Assembly: GCF_017676345.1 (NCBI RefSeq) | Contig: NZ_JAFFZM010000034.1 | Span: 1 to 59,295, forward strand | Direction of reading: 5' to 3' | DNA: 59,295 nucleotides | Origin: Streptomyces smyrnaeus | GTDB lineage: Bacteria; Actinomycetota; Actinomycetes; Streptomycetales; Streptomycetaceae | Program-made: the position numbers and the translations under genes | In this document: piece by piece, positions 1 through 7,794 of the stretch | Layout: each line of letters starts with the position of its first letter | How positions within the stretch are numbered: the first letter of the stretch is position 1 | The notes under the pieces: model-generated | The model's input: the letters and a program-made list of their open reading frames with translations, nothing else | Told to the model about the DNA's origin: nothing | Database searches by the model: none

Positions 1-79
1 GCACTTCAATTGAAGAGTGTGCTTGTTCGCTTGGAGACTCTGGGACCTGGATTCATTTGATCTGGTTGTCCTGAACAGA

Positions 80-198
80 GTTTCGGTGGTCATAGCGTGA
101 GGGAAACGCCCGGTTACATTCCGAACCCGGAAGCTAAGCCTTACAGCGCCGATGGTACTGCATGCGGGAGTGTGTGGGAGAGTAGGACGCCGCCGAAC
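80..198 (+). rRNA. rrf: 5S ribosomal RNA
   Basis: The 119-nt sequence matches the Streptomyces 5S rRNA as I know it: it starts GTTTCGGTGGTCATAGCG, contains the conserved CCGAACCCGGAAGCTAAG segment and ends GACGCCGCCGAAC, pairing with the 5' end. Bases 1-79 are the 23S-5S spacer and include the palindrome TTCAATTGAA near position 6, probably part of a processing stem. The gene is the 3' end of an rRNA operon that enters from outside the window. Confidence 0.96.
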
Positions 199-207
199 AA
201 TCTTTGA

Positions 208-259
208 GGCCCTTGGCCTTCAGCGTGCATGCGCTGGAGGCCAAGGGCCTTTTGTTTTT
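208..259 (+). terminator. rRNA operon terminator
   Basis: The arms GGCCCTTGGCCT (208-219) and AGGCCAAGGGCC (238-249) form a perfect 12-bp stem. It is followed by TTTTGTTTTT, a real U tract and so a classical intrinsic terminator. It lies 10 nt after the 5S gene. Confidence 0.92.
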
Positions 260-385
260 CCCTCGTCCTTTGTTCCTTGTCCCTTTGTCCTCCACTGTCC
301 CTCTCTTTTTCCTTCCGCTTTTCGAAGAGCGCTGTTCCACCGCCTGCGCGAGAATCGATGTGCAGGCACGCAGACAGGAGTCCTC

Positions 386-2020
386 ATGTCCCCCAGCTCC
401 TCCGACGACCGTGACCGCGGCCGTGCCGAACGCCGGCCCCGACAGTCCGCCCCGCGCAGCAGCGACGGCCGCGAGCGTGCTCGCGGGCCCAGGCGGGAGG
501 ACGGTGGCCGTGCCGGTGGAGGCTTCCGGCGCGATGAGCGAGGCGGCTCCTCCGGTGGCTTCCGCAGGGATGACCGCCGGGGTGACGAGCGACGGGGGGA
601 CGACCGCCGTCGGGACGACCGGCCGCGCGGTGAGCGGGGGTTCGACAACCGCGGGCGTGACGACCGCCGTGGACGTGCCGGTGGCCAGGGCGGCCCCGGC
701 TTCCGTCGCGACGACCGCCGGGACGACAGGCGGGACGACCGTCGTGACGAGCGCGGCCCGTCCCAGCGCGGGGGAGACCCCCGCGGCCGAGACGGCGACC
801 GTAGCCGGGACCGGGACAACCGCGACCGCGGTGACAACCGGGGACGTTCGGATTTCCGGCGTGATGACAGGGCCCGGGACGACCGGGGTCGTGACGACCG
901 GGGCCGCCCCGAGCGGCGGGACGACCGGCGCGGGGGCTACCGGGGGGACCGGCCGCAGCGGGACGACCGCGATCGCGAACGTGCGCCGTATCGCCGGGAC
1001 GACCGGGACGGGGGGAGGCCGCAGGGCGGCCGGGGGCCGCGTCGTGAGGACGACCGCGCGGGTCGGCGGCCGTACGGCCAGGGTGGCGGACGTGGAAGGG
1101 ACGACCGGCGCGACGAGCGCCGCGGTGGCGGCTTCCGGCGGGAGGACAACCGTGGCGGCGGTGGCGGCTTCCGGCGTGGCGGGGACCGGGACCGGCCGCC
1201 GTACGGGCGCGGGGACCGGGACCGTGACCGGGGTGGCCGGGAGCGCCCGGACCGCGAGCCGCTGCGGCGGCTTCCGATCGACGAGGACGTCACCGGCGAG
1301 GAGCTGGACAAGGACGTCAAGCAGGAGCTGATGAGCCTGCCGAAGACGTTGGCGGAGGATGTCGCGCGCAACCTGGTGATGGTGGCGCGGTTGCTGGACG
1401 AGGAGCCCGAGCAGGCGTACGCGTACGCGAAGGTGGCGCTGCGGCTCGCGTCGCGGGTGCCGTCCGTGCGGGAGGCCGCCGGGTTCGCGGCGTACGGGGT
1501 GCAGAAGTACTCCGAGGCGCTGGCCGAGTTCCGGGCCGCCCGGCGGATGACCGGACTCCAGCACCTGTGGCCGGTGATGGCCGACTGCGAGCGTGGGCTG
1601 GGACGTCCGGAGAAGGCGCTGGCGATGGCGGGCGAGCCGGAGGTGCACAAGCTCGACAAGGCGGGGCAGGTCGAGATGCGGCTGGTTGCCGCCGGGGCCC
1701 GCCGTGACATGGGGCAGCCGGACGCCGCGGTGGTGACGCTGCAGAGCCCGGAGCTGGCCTCCAACTCCATACAGCCGTGGACGGCTCGGCTGCGCTACGC
1801 GTACGCGGACGCTCTGCTGGAGGTCGGTCGGCAGGACGAGGCACGCGAGTGGTTCGCCAAGGCGCTGGAGGCGGATCAGGGCGGGTTGACCGACGCCTCC
1901 GACCGGCTCGCTGAGCTGGATGGTGTGGAGTTCATCGACGCCCTTGACGAGGAGGCCGAGGACTTCGAGGCGGGCGAGGTGGACGAGGCGGCCGCCGGTG
2001 AGACGGAGTCCAAGGACTGA
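386..2020 (+). CDS. TPR protein with a long Arg/Asp-rich disordered N-terminus
   Basis: This 544-residue protein has two very different halves. Residues 1 to about 290 are low complexity, dominated by Arg, Asp and Gly in DDR, RDD, RGG and RRDDR units with FRRDD-type repeats; this looks disordered and resembles RNA-binding RGG/RD tails. From about residue 295 it becomes an ordinary helical domain with TPR-like repeats (YAYAKVALRLA, YSEALAEFRAARR, ALLEVGRQDEAREWFAKALE), ending in an acidic tail. I chose the ATG at 386 because AGGAG lies six bases upstream; the reading frame is open further 5', but that extension would enter the 5S gene. It is the first gene after the rRNA terminator. The function is unknown. 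A scaffold or ribosome/RNA-associated role is only an inference from the tail and location. Confidence 0.85.
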   Translation: MSPSSSDDRDRGRAERRPRQSAPRSSDGRERARGPRREDGGRAGGGFRRDERGGSSGGFRRDDRRGDERRGDDRRRDDRPRGERGFDNRGRDDRRGRAGGQGGPGFRRDDRRDDRRDDRRDERGPSQRGGDPRGRDGDRSRDRDNRDRGDNRGRSDFRRDDRARDDRGRDDRGRPERRDDRRGGYRGDRPQRDDRDRERAPYRRDDRDGGRPQGGRGPRREDDRAGRRPYGQGGGRGRDDRRDERRGGGFRREDNRGGGGGFRRGGDRDRPPYGRGDRDRDRGGRERPDREPLRRLPIDEDVTGEELDKDVKQELMSLPKTLAEDVARNLVMVARLLDEEPEQAYAYAKVALRLASRVPSVREAAGFAAYGVQKYSEALAEFRAARRMTGLQHLWPVMADCERGLGRPEKALAMAGEPEVHKLDKAGQVEMRLVAAGARRDMGQPDAAVVTLQSPELASNSIQPWTARLRYAYADALLEVGRQDEAREWFAKALEADQGGLTDASDRLAELDGVEFIDALDEEAEDFEAGEVDEAAAGETESKD

Positions 2021-2082
2021 GTCCTGAGCAGCGCGCCGCAACGAAGCGCTGAAACGAAGAGCTGAAGCGAAGCGCCGCAACG

Positions 2083-2128
2083 AAGAGCTGAAGGGCGGAC
2101 CCCGCGCGGGGTCCGCCCTTCAGCTCTT
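2083..2128. terminator. 21-bp perfect hairpin, bidirectional terminator
   Basis: A perfect 21-bp inverted repeat (arms 2083-2103 and 2108-2128, loop GCGC) sits between the convergent TPR gene and desD. There is no U tract on the plus strand, which is usual for Streptomyces. Just upstream (2034-2090) the phrase ACGAAGAGCTGAAG and its variants recur, so the left arm belongs to a short degenerate tandem repeat. Confidence 0.8.
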
Positions 2129-2163
2129 GGCTTTCGTCGACGGCCTACTGCCGGTGGTGCGGC

Positions 2164-4020
2164 CTACCTGTGCGGGGCGAGCGGGTTCTTCAGCGTGCCG
2201 GTCAGCTGGAGGGCGCCGGCCGGGTCCTGGAGGTCGACCATCTGCTGGTTGTTGCGCAGCTGGAGGCGGTTGAGGCAGGAGAGGGCGAACTCGTCGGCGA
2301 ACAGGTCGTACCGGGCGTGGCGGGCCGCCAGGTGCGGGGTCGACTTCTGGTAGCTCTTCACCACGTCGGCCACCGTCGACCAGAAGGTCGCCTCGTCCAG
2401 TACGCCGGCGGCGTCGAGGGTGGGGGCGAGGAAGCGGAAGAAGCAGTCGAAGACGTCGGTGAACAGGGAGAGGATCTTCATGTCCTCGGGGACGTCGGCG
2501 CGGATGCGTTCCACCTCGGGCGGCAGTTCGGCGTCCTGGCTCATGACGGCGATCTCCTCGGCCAGGTCCTTGAAGAGCGCGCGGCGCGGGACGCCGTGCT
2601 CGTCCAGGACCAGGATCACGTTCTCGCCGTGCGGCATGAAGACCAGGTCATAGGCGTAGAACGAGTGCAGGAGCGGCGTCAGATAGGCGTGCAGATAGGA
2701 GCGGAGCCACTCGGTGGGCTCCAGGCCCGAGCCTTCGATGAGCGCGGCGGCGAGTGAGTTGCCGTCGCGGTCGATGTGCAGGAGCGACGCCATGGTGGCG
2801 GGCTTCTCGCCCTCGTTCAGGAACGGTATCGGGCTCTCACGCCACAGGGCGGCCAGCATTTTGAGGTAGGGGGAGCCCTTGGGGGCGGCTGCCTCGTAGG
2901 GGGCGGGGTGGTAGCCGACGGCGGCGCGTTCGCGCAGCACCCCCAGCCCGGTGTCGCGCAGGATCTCGTCGTCGGCCACCAGTTCGGCCAGCCAGTCGTT
3001 GATGGCGGGGGTGGCTTCCATGTAGGCGGCGGACAGCCCCCGGACGAAGCCCATGTTGAGGACCGACAGGGCGGTCTTCACATAGTGCTTGGCCGGGTTG
3101 GTGGCGTTGAAGAAGGTGCGGATGGACTGCTGGGCCAGGTGTTCGTCGTCGCCGTGGCCGAGGCAGACCAGATTGCGCTGGGCGATCTCGGCGGCGAAGG
3201 TCACCGACAGCTTGTTCCACCATTGCCAGGGGTGGACCGGCAGGAGGTAGTAGTCGTCCAACTCCAGGCCCTGCTCGGTCATGGCGGCGGAGAAGCGGCG
3301 CAGGGTGGCGGCGGACAGCTCGGTGAGGAGCAGTTTGTCGTAGCCGAGGTCCGAACAGGCGGTGAAGGTGGCGCGGTCACGGCGCGCGGCGACCCAGACC
3401 AGCCGTACCGGCGCGGCGGCCTCGGGGGCGTAGGCGCGGTACTCGGCGATGTCGAAGCCGAGGCGGCCGTTGTTGGCGACGAAGCAGGGGTGGCCCTCGG
3501 TCATGCCGGACTCGATGTCCTGGAAGCCGGCCGCGGCCAGCTGCGCCGCGGCGACCTCGGGGGCCGCCAGTTTGAAGGCGGTGCTGGCCAGGGTGGAGCT
3601 GATCTCCTCCAGATAGACGGGGAGGATCTCCTCGCCGAGTCCCAGCGTGGTGCGCAGCTCGGTGATGAAGGCGAGGGCGTCCAGCGGGAGTTCGGCGCCG
3701 TCGCGGTGCCGGGTGACGCTGTCGGCGTCGACCTGCCAGTGGTCGAGGGCGAAGCGGCGGGCGGTGAAGCGGTACTCGGTGGCGCCGTCGTCGGAGCGGA
3801 CCGCGTAGCGGTTCTCGCCGTCGTCCAGCGGTGTCGGTCTCAGCAGTCGCTCGTGGCTGAACTCGGCCAGTGCCTTGCGGACGAGGAGCCGGGTGGCCCG
3901 GGCCCACCGTTCGGGGGTGAGATGGCTGACGGCGTCGTTCAGCTGGCTCTGCTGGCTCTGCTGGCTCTGCTGGCTCTGCTGGGTCTGCTGGGTCGGCAGG
4001 GGTGTGCTGGGGAGGGTCAT
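2164..4020 (-). CDS. desD: Desferrioxamine siderophore synthetase DesD (IucA/IucC family)
   Basis: DesD is the ATP-dependent NRPS-independent siderophore synthetase that trimerises and cyclises N-hydroxy-N-succinylcadaverine into desferrioxamine E and related products. The 618-residue length fits the family. Recognisable IucA/IucC features are GHPCFVANNGRLGFD around residue 170, LPVHPWQWWNKL near 250 and LFKDLAEEIAVM near 490. The N-terminus carries a QQS/QQT run encoded by a tandem 9-base repeat, an unusual insertion ahead of the catalytic fold. The ATG at 4020 overlaps the desC stop as ATGA, with AGGAG ten bases upstream, so translation is coupled. It is the last gene of desABCD and ends against the TPR gene's terminator. 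Iron control is expected through the box upstream of desA. Confidence 0.95.
   Translation of the reverse strand: MTLPSTPLPTQQTQQSQQSQQSQQSQLNDAVSHLTPERWARATRLLVRKALAEFSHERLLRPTPLDDGENRYAVRSDDGATEYRFTARRFALDHWQVDADSVTRHRDGAELPLDALAFITELRTTLGLGEEILPVYLEEISSTLASTAFKLAAPEVAAAQLAAAGFQDIESGMTEGHPCFVANNGRLGFDIAEYRAYAPEAAAPVRLVWVAARRDRATFTACSDLGYDKLLLTELSAATLRRFSAAMTEQGLELDDYYLLPVHPWQWWNKLSVTFAAEIAQRNLVCLGHGDDEHLAQQSIRTFFNATNPAKHYVKTALSVLNMGFVRGLSAAYMEATPAINDWLAELVADDEILRDTGLGVLRERAAVGYHPAPYEAAAPKGSPYLKMLAALWRESPIPFLNEGEKPATMASLLHIDRDGNSLAAALIEGSGLEPTEWLRSYLHAYLTPLLHSFYAYDLVFMPHGENVILVLDEHGVPRRALFKDLAEEIAVMSQDAELPPEVERIRADVPEDMKILSLFTDVFDCFFRFLAPTLDAAGVLDEATFWSTVADVVKSYQKSTPHLAARHARYDLFADEFALSCLNRLQLRNNQQMVDLQDPAGALQLTGTLKNPLAPHR
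3946..3993 (-). repeat. 9-bp tandem repeat encoding QQS/QQT in DesD
   Basis: On the plus strand the unit CTGGCTCTG recurs in tandem, with two diverged GGTCTG copies, inside the desD coding sequence about 10 codons from its start. It encodes Gln-Gln-Ser/Thr triplets. Copy-number change would keep frame, so it may vary in length between strains without inactivating the gene. Confidence 0.8.
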
Positions 4021-4598
4021 GCGGAAGTCACTCCTGTGGCGGTCCGGAACTGCTCGCGGGTGCAGAAGCTGAGCAGTGCTTCCTTCTCCGGCTTGGTGAG
4101 GGTGGAATCGACCTGGAAGCCGACCGCTTCGTTGAGTGCGTGCACGGCGGTGTTGCGGACGTCGGGCTCGACGACGACGCGGTGGGTGTCCGGGTCGGAG
4201 AAGAGCATCGCCATGACGGTGGTGATGACGGCGCGGGTGAAGCCGTGGACGGGCTGCTCGGTGGGTGCGCACAGAAAGTGCATGCCGACGTCGCCGGGCT
4301 GGTGCGGGTAGAGCCCGGCCAGCTCCACATGGCGGGGGTCGTAGCGTTCCATGAGGAAGGCCGGCTCGCCGTTGTGAAAGCCGAGGAAGGCGTCGTGGTG
4401 CGCCGAGGCCGCGATGCTCATGAACTCGCGCTCCACCTGCGGCAGGGTGGCGTCCTGGAGCAGGTAGAAGGCGGATTTGGGGTGGGTCACCCAGCGGTGC
4501 AGCAGCTCGGCGTCGGTGAGCGCGTCGACGGGGCGGAGGGAGAAGGTGCCCAGCGCGTCGTCGACGCGGGTGAAGAGGGTGGTGTCCGCGGTGGTCAC
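4017..4598 (-). CDS. desC: N-hydroxycadaverine acyltransferase DesC (GNAT)
   Basis: This 193-residue GNAT-family acyltransferase resembles the IucB/AlcB siderophore acetyltransferases. In the desferrioxamine pathway DesC transfers succinyl or acetyl from CoA onto N-hydroxycadaverine to give the hydroxamate. Visible features are HRWVTHPKSAFYLL near residue 34, ERYDPRHVELAGLY and the acyl-CoA-binding stretch GFTRAVITTVMAML followed by DTHRVVVEPDVRNTAVH. I chose the GTG at 4598: GGAGG precedes it by seven bases and it overlaps the desB stop as GTGA. The stop overlaps the desD start. Position within desABCD supports the assignment more strongly than sequence alone. Confidence 0.93.
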   Translation of the reverse strand: MTTADTTLFTRVDDALGTFSLRPVDALTDAELLHRWVTHPKSAFYLLQDATLPQVEREFMSIAASAHHDAFLGFHNGEPAFLMERYDPRHVELAGLYPHQPGDVGMHFLCAPTEQPVHGFTRAVITTVMAMLFSDPDTHRVVVEPDVRNTAVHALNEAVGFQVDSTLTKPEKEALLSFCTREQFRTATGVTSA

Positions 4599-5980
4599 AG
4601 CGCTGCCTCCAGATCGGACGGGTCCGTCGCCGCCGGGGCGCGGTGGCTTCCCGAGGTCTCGTCGGTGGGTGCGCTGAACTCCTGGAAGGCGATGGACTTC
4701 TCGATCGGGTAGACCTCGCGGCCGAGCAGCTCGCGGATGATGCAGGAGTTGCGGTAGGCGGCCATGCCCAGGTCGGGGGCGACGAAGCCGTGGGTGTGCA
4801 GCTCCGCGTTCTGGACGTAGATCTGCCGGCCGGTGGTGTCGACGCTGTAGTCGCGGCGTACGTCGAAGCGGCCGCGGGCGTCCCACTCGATGCGGTCGGC
4901 GATCGGGTCGAGGAAGGCGGGCCGCTGGTAGCGGTAGCCGGTGGCCAGGACCAGCCCCTCCGTGGTGAGGCCGAAGTCGCGCTTCTGCTCCTCCTGGCGC
5001 AGCCCGAGGGTGTAGGTGCCGCTCGACTCGTCGTACGAGGCGTCGGTGAGCGCGGTGTTGGTCATCAGCCGGGTCGGGCAGGGCGAGCGGCGGTTCTTCT
5101 GGTAGAGCAGGTCGAAGATGGCGTCGATCAGCTCGGAGTTGATGCCCTTGTAGAGGTTCTTCTGCGAGGCGACCAGGCTGTCGCGGGTGTCGGGCGGGAG
5201 GGAGTGGAAGTAGTCCACGTACTCCGGCGAGGTCATCTCCAGCGTCAGCTTGGTGTATTCGAGGGGGAAGAACCGGGGGGAGCGGGTGAGCCAGGTGAGG
5301 GAGTAGTCGTACCTGTCGATGTCCTGGAGGAGGTCGTAGTAGATCTCCGCCGCGCTCTGGCCGCTGCCGACGAGGGTGATGCTCTTCTTCCGCTGGAGGG
5401 CTTCCTTGTGCTCCAGATAGCGGGAGTTGTGGATCAGGTCGCCGCCCAGGTTCTGGCAGGGCTCGGGGAGGTAGGGCGGGGTGCCGGTGCCCAGGACGAG
5501 TTTCCGGGTGCGGAAGGTGCGGTGCTCGCCGCCGGGCAGCTGCTCGGCGTGGACGGTGTAGAGGCCGTCGCTCTCGTCGTACTCCACGGTGGTGACGCGG
5601 TGGCCGAAGCGTACGGTCTCGCCGAGGCGGTCCGCGGCCCAGGCGCAGTAGTCGCTGAACTCGGCGCGGAGCGGATAGAAGCTCTCGCGTATGTAGAACG
5701 AGTACAGTCGGCCGGACTCCTTGAGGTAGTTGAGGAAGGAGAACGGCGAGGTGGGGTCGGCGAGCGTGACCAGGTCCGACAGGAACGGGGTCTGCAGCGT
5801 GCTGTCGTCCAGCATCATGCCGGGGTGCCAGTTGAACTCCGGCTTGTCGTCCAGAAAGACGCCGTCGAGCTCCGGTATCGGCGCGGTCAGACAGGCGAGG
5901 CCCAGGTTGAAGGGGCCCAGGCCGATGGCGACGAAATCGTGTACGGGCGCATCGGCCGGGCGGGCGCTGGAGGGAGTCAC
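4595..5980 (-). CDS. desB: Cadaverine N-monooxygenase DesB
   Basis: DesB is the flavin- and NADPH-dependent N-hydroxylase that converts cadaverine to N-hydroxycadaverine. It belongs to the lysine/ornithine N-monooxygenase (IucD/PvdA/SidA) family. The FAD-binding motif GLGPFNLGLA is near the N-terminus, followed by the family motif WHPGMMLDD, the NADPH site GSGQSAAE near residue 205 and the C-terminal LATGYRYQRPAF. The GTG at 5980 has GGAG seven bases upstream and gives 461 residues. An in-frame ATG at 6010 overlapping the desA stop is the alternative but lacks a Shine-Dalgarno sequence. The gene sits between desA and desC with overlapping junctions. Confidence 0.94.
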   Translation of the reverse strand: MTPSSARPADAPVHDFVAIGLGPFNLGLACLTAPIPELDGVFLDDKPEFNWHPGMMLDDSTLQTPFLSDLVTLADPTSPFSFLNYLKESGRLYSFYIRESFYPLRAEFSDYCAWAADRLGETVRFGHRVTTVEYDESDGLYTVHAEQLPGGEHRTFRTRKLVLGTGTPPYLPEPCQNLGGDLIHNSRYLEHKEALQRKKSITLVGSGQSAAEIYYDLLQDIDRYDYSLTWLTRSPRFFPLEYTKLTLEMTSPEYVDYFHSLPPDTRDSLVASQKNLYKGINSELIDAIFDLLYQKNRRSPCPTRLMTNTALTDASYDESSGTYTLGLRQEEQKRDFGLTTEGLVLATGYRYQRPAFLDPIADRIEWDARGRFDVRRDYSVDTTGRQIYVQNAELHTHGFVAPDLGMAAYRNSCIIRELLGREVYPIEKSIAFQEFSAPTDETSGSHRAPAATDPSDLEAAL

Positions 5981-6003
5981 GTGGGGGCTCCGTGGGGGGT
6001 CGG

Positions 6004-7548
6004 TCAGCATGCCTGGGCGGCGCTGAGGGCGGGTGAGGGGGCAGCGGTCCGCTGGGCGGTCTGCTGCTCGGCGTACTGGTCGGCGTGTGCGGCGATCAGA
6101 TCGAGGACCGTGGCGATGTCGGCCAGCGAGGTCTCCGGGTTGAGCAGGGTGAACTTGAGGTAGTGGCGGCCGTCGACCACGGTTCCGGCGACGATGGCCT
6201 CGCCGGAGGCGAACAGCGCGTCGCGGGCGTACAGATTGGCCCGGTCGGTCAGCGTCTCCTCGTCCCCGCCCTGGGACCGCTGCCGTTCCGGCGGCAGATA
6301 GCGGAAGACGAGGGTGGAGAGCTGAGGCTCGACGACGACCTCGAACCGCTCGTCGCCCGCCAGCAGTCGCCAGGCGTCGGCGGCGCGGTCGACGACCTCG
6401 TCGAAGAGCTCACCGAGCGCGTCGGCGCCCATCACACGCAGCGTCATCCAGAGCTTGAGCGCGTCGAACCGGCGCGTGGTCTGGATCGACTTGTCGACCT
6501 GATTGGGTATCTCCTTCTCCACGCTGCGCGCCGGGTTGAGGTAGTCGGCGTAGTAGGTGACATGGCGCAGCGTGTCCCGGTCGCGTACCAGTACGGCGCT
6601 GGAGCTGACCGGCTGGAAGAAGGACTTGTGGTAGTCGACCGTCACCGAGTCGGCGCGCTCGACACCGTCCAGCAGCGCGCGGCGGCGCTGCGAGGTGAGC
6701 AGGCCGCAACCGTAGGCGGCGTCCACGTGCAGCCACACGCCCGCCTGCTCACACAGCTCGGCGAGGGCGGGCAGCGGGTCGATGCTGCCGAAGTCGGTGG
6801 TGCCCGCGGTGGCGACGACGGCCATCACCGTCTCTCCCGCGCGCTCGCAGCGCTCCATCAGGTCGGCCAGCGCGTCGACGCGCATCCGGCGCTGCTCGTC
6901 GCAGGGCACCGGGACGACGGCCTCGGGGCCCAGGCCCAGCAGAACGGCTGACTTCTCGATGCTGAAGTGGCTGCACTCGGAGGTCAGAATGCGCAGCTTC
7001 GGCAGGATCTGCGGAGTGCTCAGCGCCGTCTCGGAGTTCTTGCGTACCAGACGGCAGGTCTCCTCGCGGGCGAGCAGCAGGGCCTGAAGGTTGGACTGGG
7101 AGCCTCCGCTGGTGAAGATACCGTCGGCCGAGGGGCCGAAGCCGATGCGCTGCGCGGTCCATTCGACCAGGCGGCGCTCGATCAGGGTGCCGCCCGCGCT
7201 CTGGTCCCAGGTGTCCAGCGAGGAGTTGACGGCCGCGATGACGGCCTCGCCGAGCACGGCCGGTATGACCACGGGGCAGTTGAGGTGCGCGAGATAGCGC
7301 GGGTGGTGGAAGTAGACGGCGTCGCGGAGGTATACGCGCTCCAGTTCGTCCAGCGCCTCGCTCGCTGTGCCCAGGGGTTTCTCCAGATCCACAGCGGAGA
7401 CGGTGGGGGCGAGCTCGGCCGGCGTGACGCCGGTGAACGGCTGTTCGGCGTCGGCGAGTTTGGCGGCGACCCGCTCGACGCCGTGCGTGAGGGAGCGCCT
7501 GTAGTGCTCCGCTGTCCTGTCGTTGAGCAGGTGGGACCTGCTGCTCAT
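6004..7548 (-). CDS. desA: Lysine decarboxylase DesA (PLP-dependent, group II)
   Basis: DesA is a pyridoxal-phosphate decarboxylase of the aromatic-L-amino-acid/glutamate decarboxylase fold. In this pathway it makes cadaverine from lysine, the first committed step of desferrioxamine synthesis. The protein is 514 residues. The PLP-binding lysine is in VDYHKSFFQP (Lys about 308), preceded by VATAGTTDFGSIDPL and WLHVDAAYG, which hold the cofactor-binding residues. The ATG at 7548 is preceded by a strong AGGAGG. It is the first gene of desABCD and an iron box lies 50-70 bp upstream, so repression by a DmdR/IdeR-type regulator under iron-replete conditions is expected. Confidence 0.95.
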   Translation of the reverse strand: MSSRSHLLNDRTAEHYRRSLTHGVERVAAKLADAEQPFTGVTPAELAPTVSAVDLEKPLGTASEALDELERVYLRDAVYFHHPRYLAHLNCPVVIPAVLGEAVIAAVNSSLDTWDQSAGGTLIERRLVEWTAQRIGFGPSADGIFTSGGSQSNLQALLLAREETCRLVRKNSETALSTPQILPKLRILTSECSHFSIEKSAVLLGLGPEAVVPVPCDEQRRMRVDALADLMERCERAGETVMAVVATAGTTDFGSIDPLPALAELCEQAGVWLHVDAAYGCGLLTSQRRRALLDGVERADSVTVDYHKSFFQPVSSSAVLVRDRDTLRHVTYYADYLNPARSVEKEIPNQVDKSIQTTRRFDALKLWMTLRVMGADALGELFDEVVDRAADAWRLLAGDERFEVVVEPQLSTLVFRYLPPERQRSQGGDEETLTDRANLYARDALFASGEAIVAGTVVDGRHYLKFTLLNPETSLADIATVLDLIAAHADQYAEQQTAQRTAAPSPALSAAQAC

Positions 7549-7595
7549 GAAGTGTCCTCCTGACACGGACGTGGCACACCGCGCGACTCGCGCGG

Positions 7596-7614
7596 TCAGG
7601 TAAGGCTAGCCTAA
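7596..7614. promoter_or_regulatory. Iron box upstream of desA (DmdR/IdeR-type operator)
   Basis: The 19-mer TCAGGTAAGGCTAGCCTAA matches the actinobacterial iron-box consensus TTAGGTTAGGCTAACCTAA at 16 of 19 positions. It lies 48 bp upstream of the desA ATG. The 246-bp gap 7549-7794 contains nothing else I can recognise. Confidence 0.9.
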
Positions 7615-7794
7615 CCAGTTCCACTCGTCGGCATGCAAGGGGGCCCCGGCGGCCGCATCGAGGGGCCCGGAGGCGGGACCGTGGGCCGAAAACCGGGGCC
7701 CGGGACAGGAGGGCCTCCGAGACATGCGGGCCTGGACAGAGAGTCGGACGGAGGCGGCGGTCAAGAAGGCCAGGAGCCAGGATGGCCAGGTAGG

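Noticed and set aside
134..2080. A 648-codon minus-strand frame covering the first TPR gene and the 5S gene.
   Set aside because: It overlaps an rRNA gene and its terminator, is Val/Pro/Ala-rich without any motif, and mirrors the repetitive plus-strand gene.
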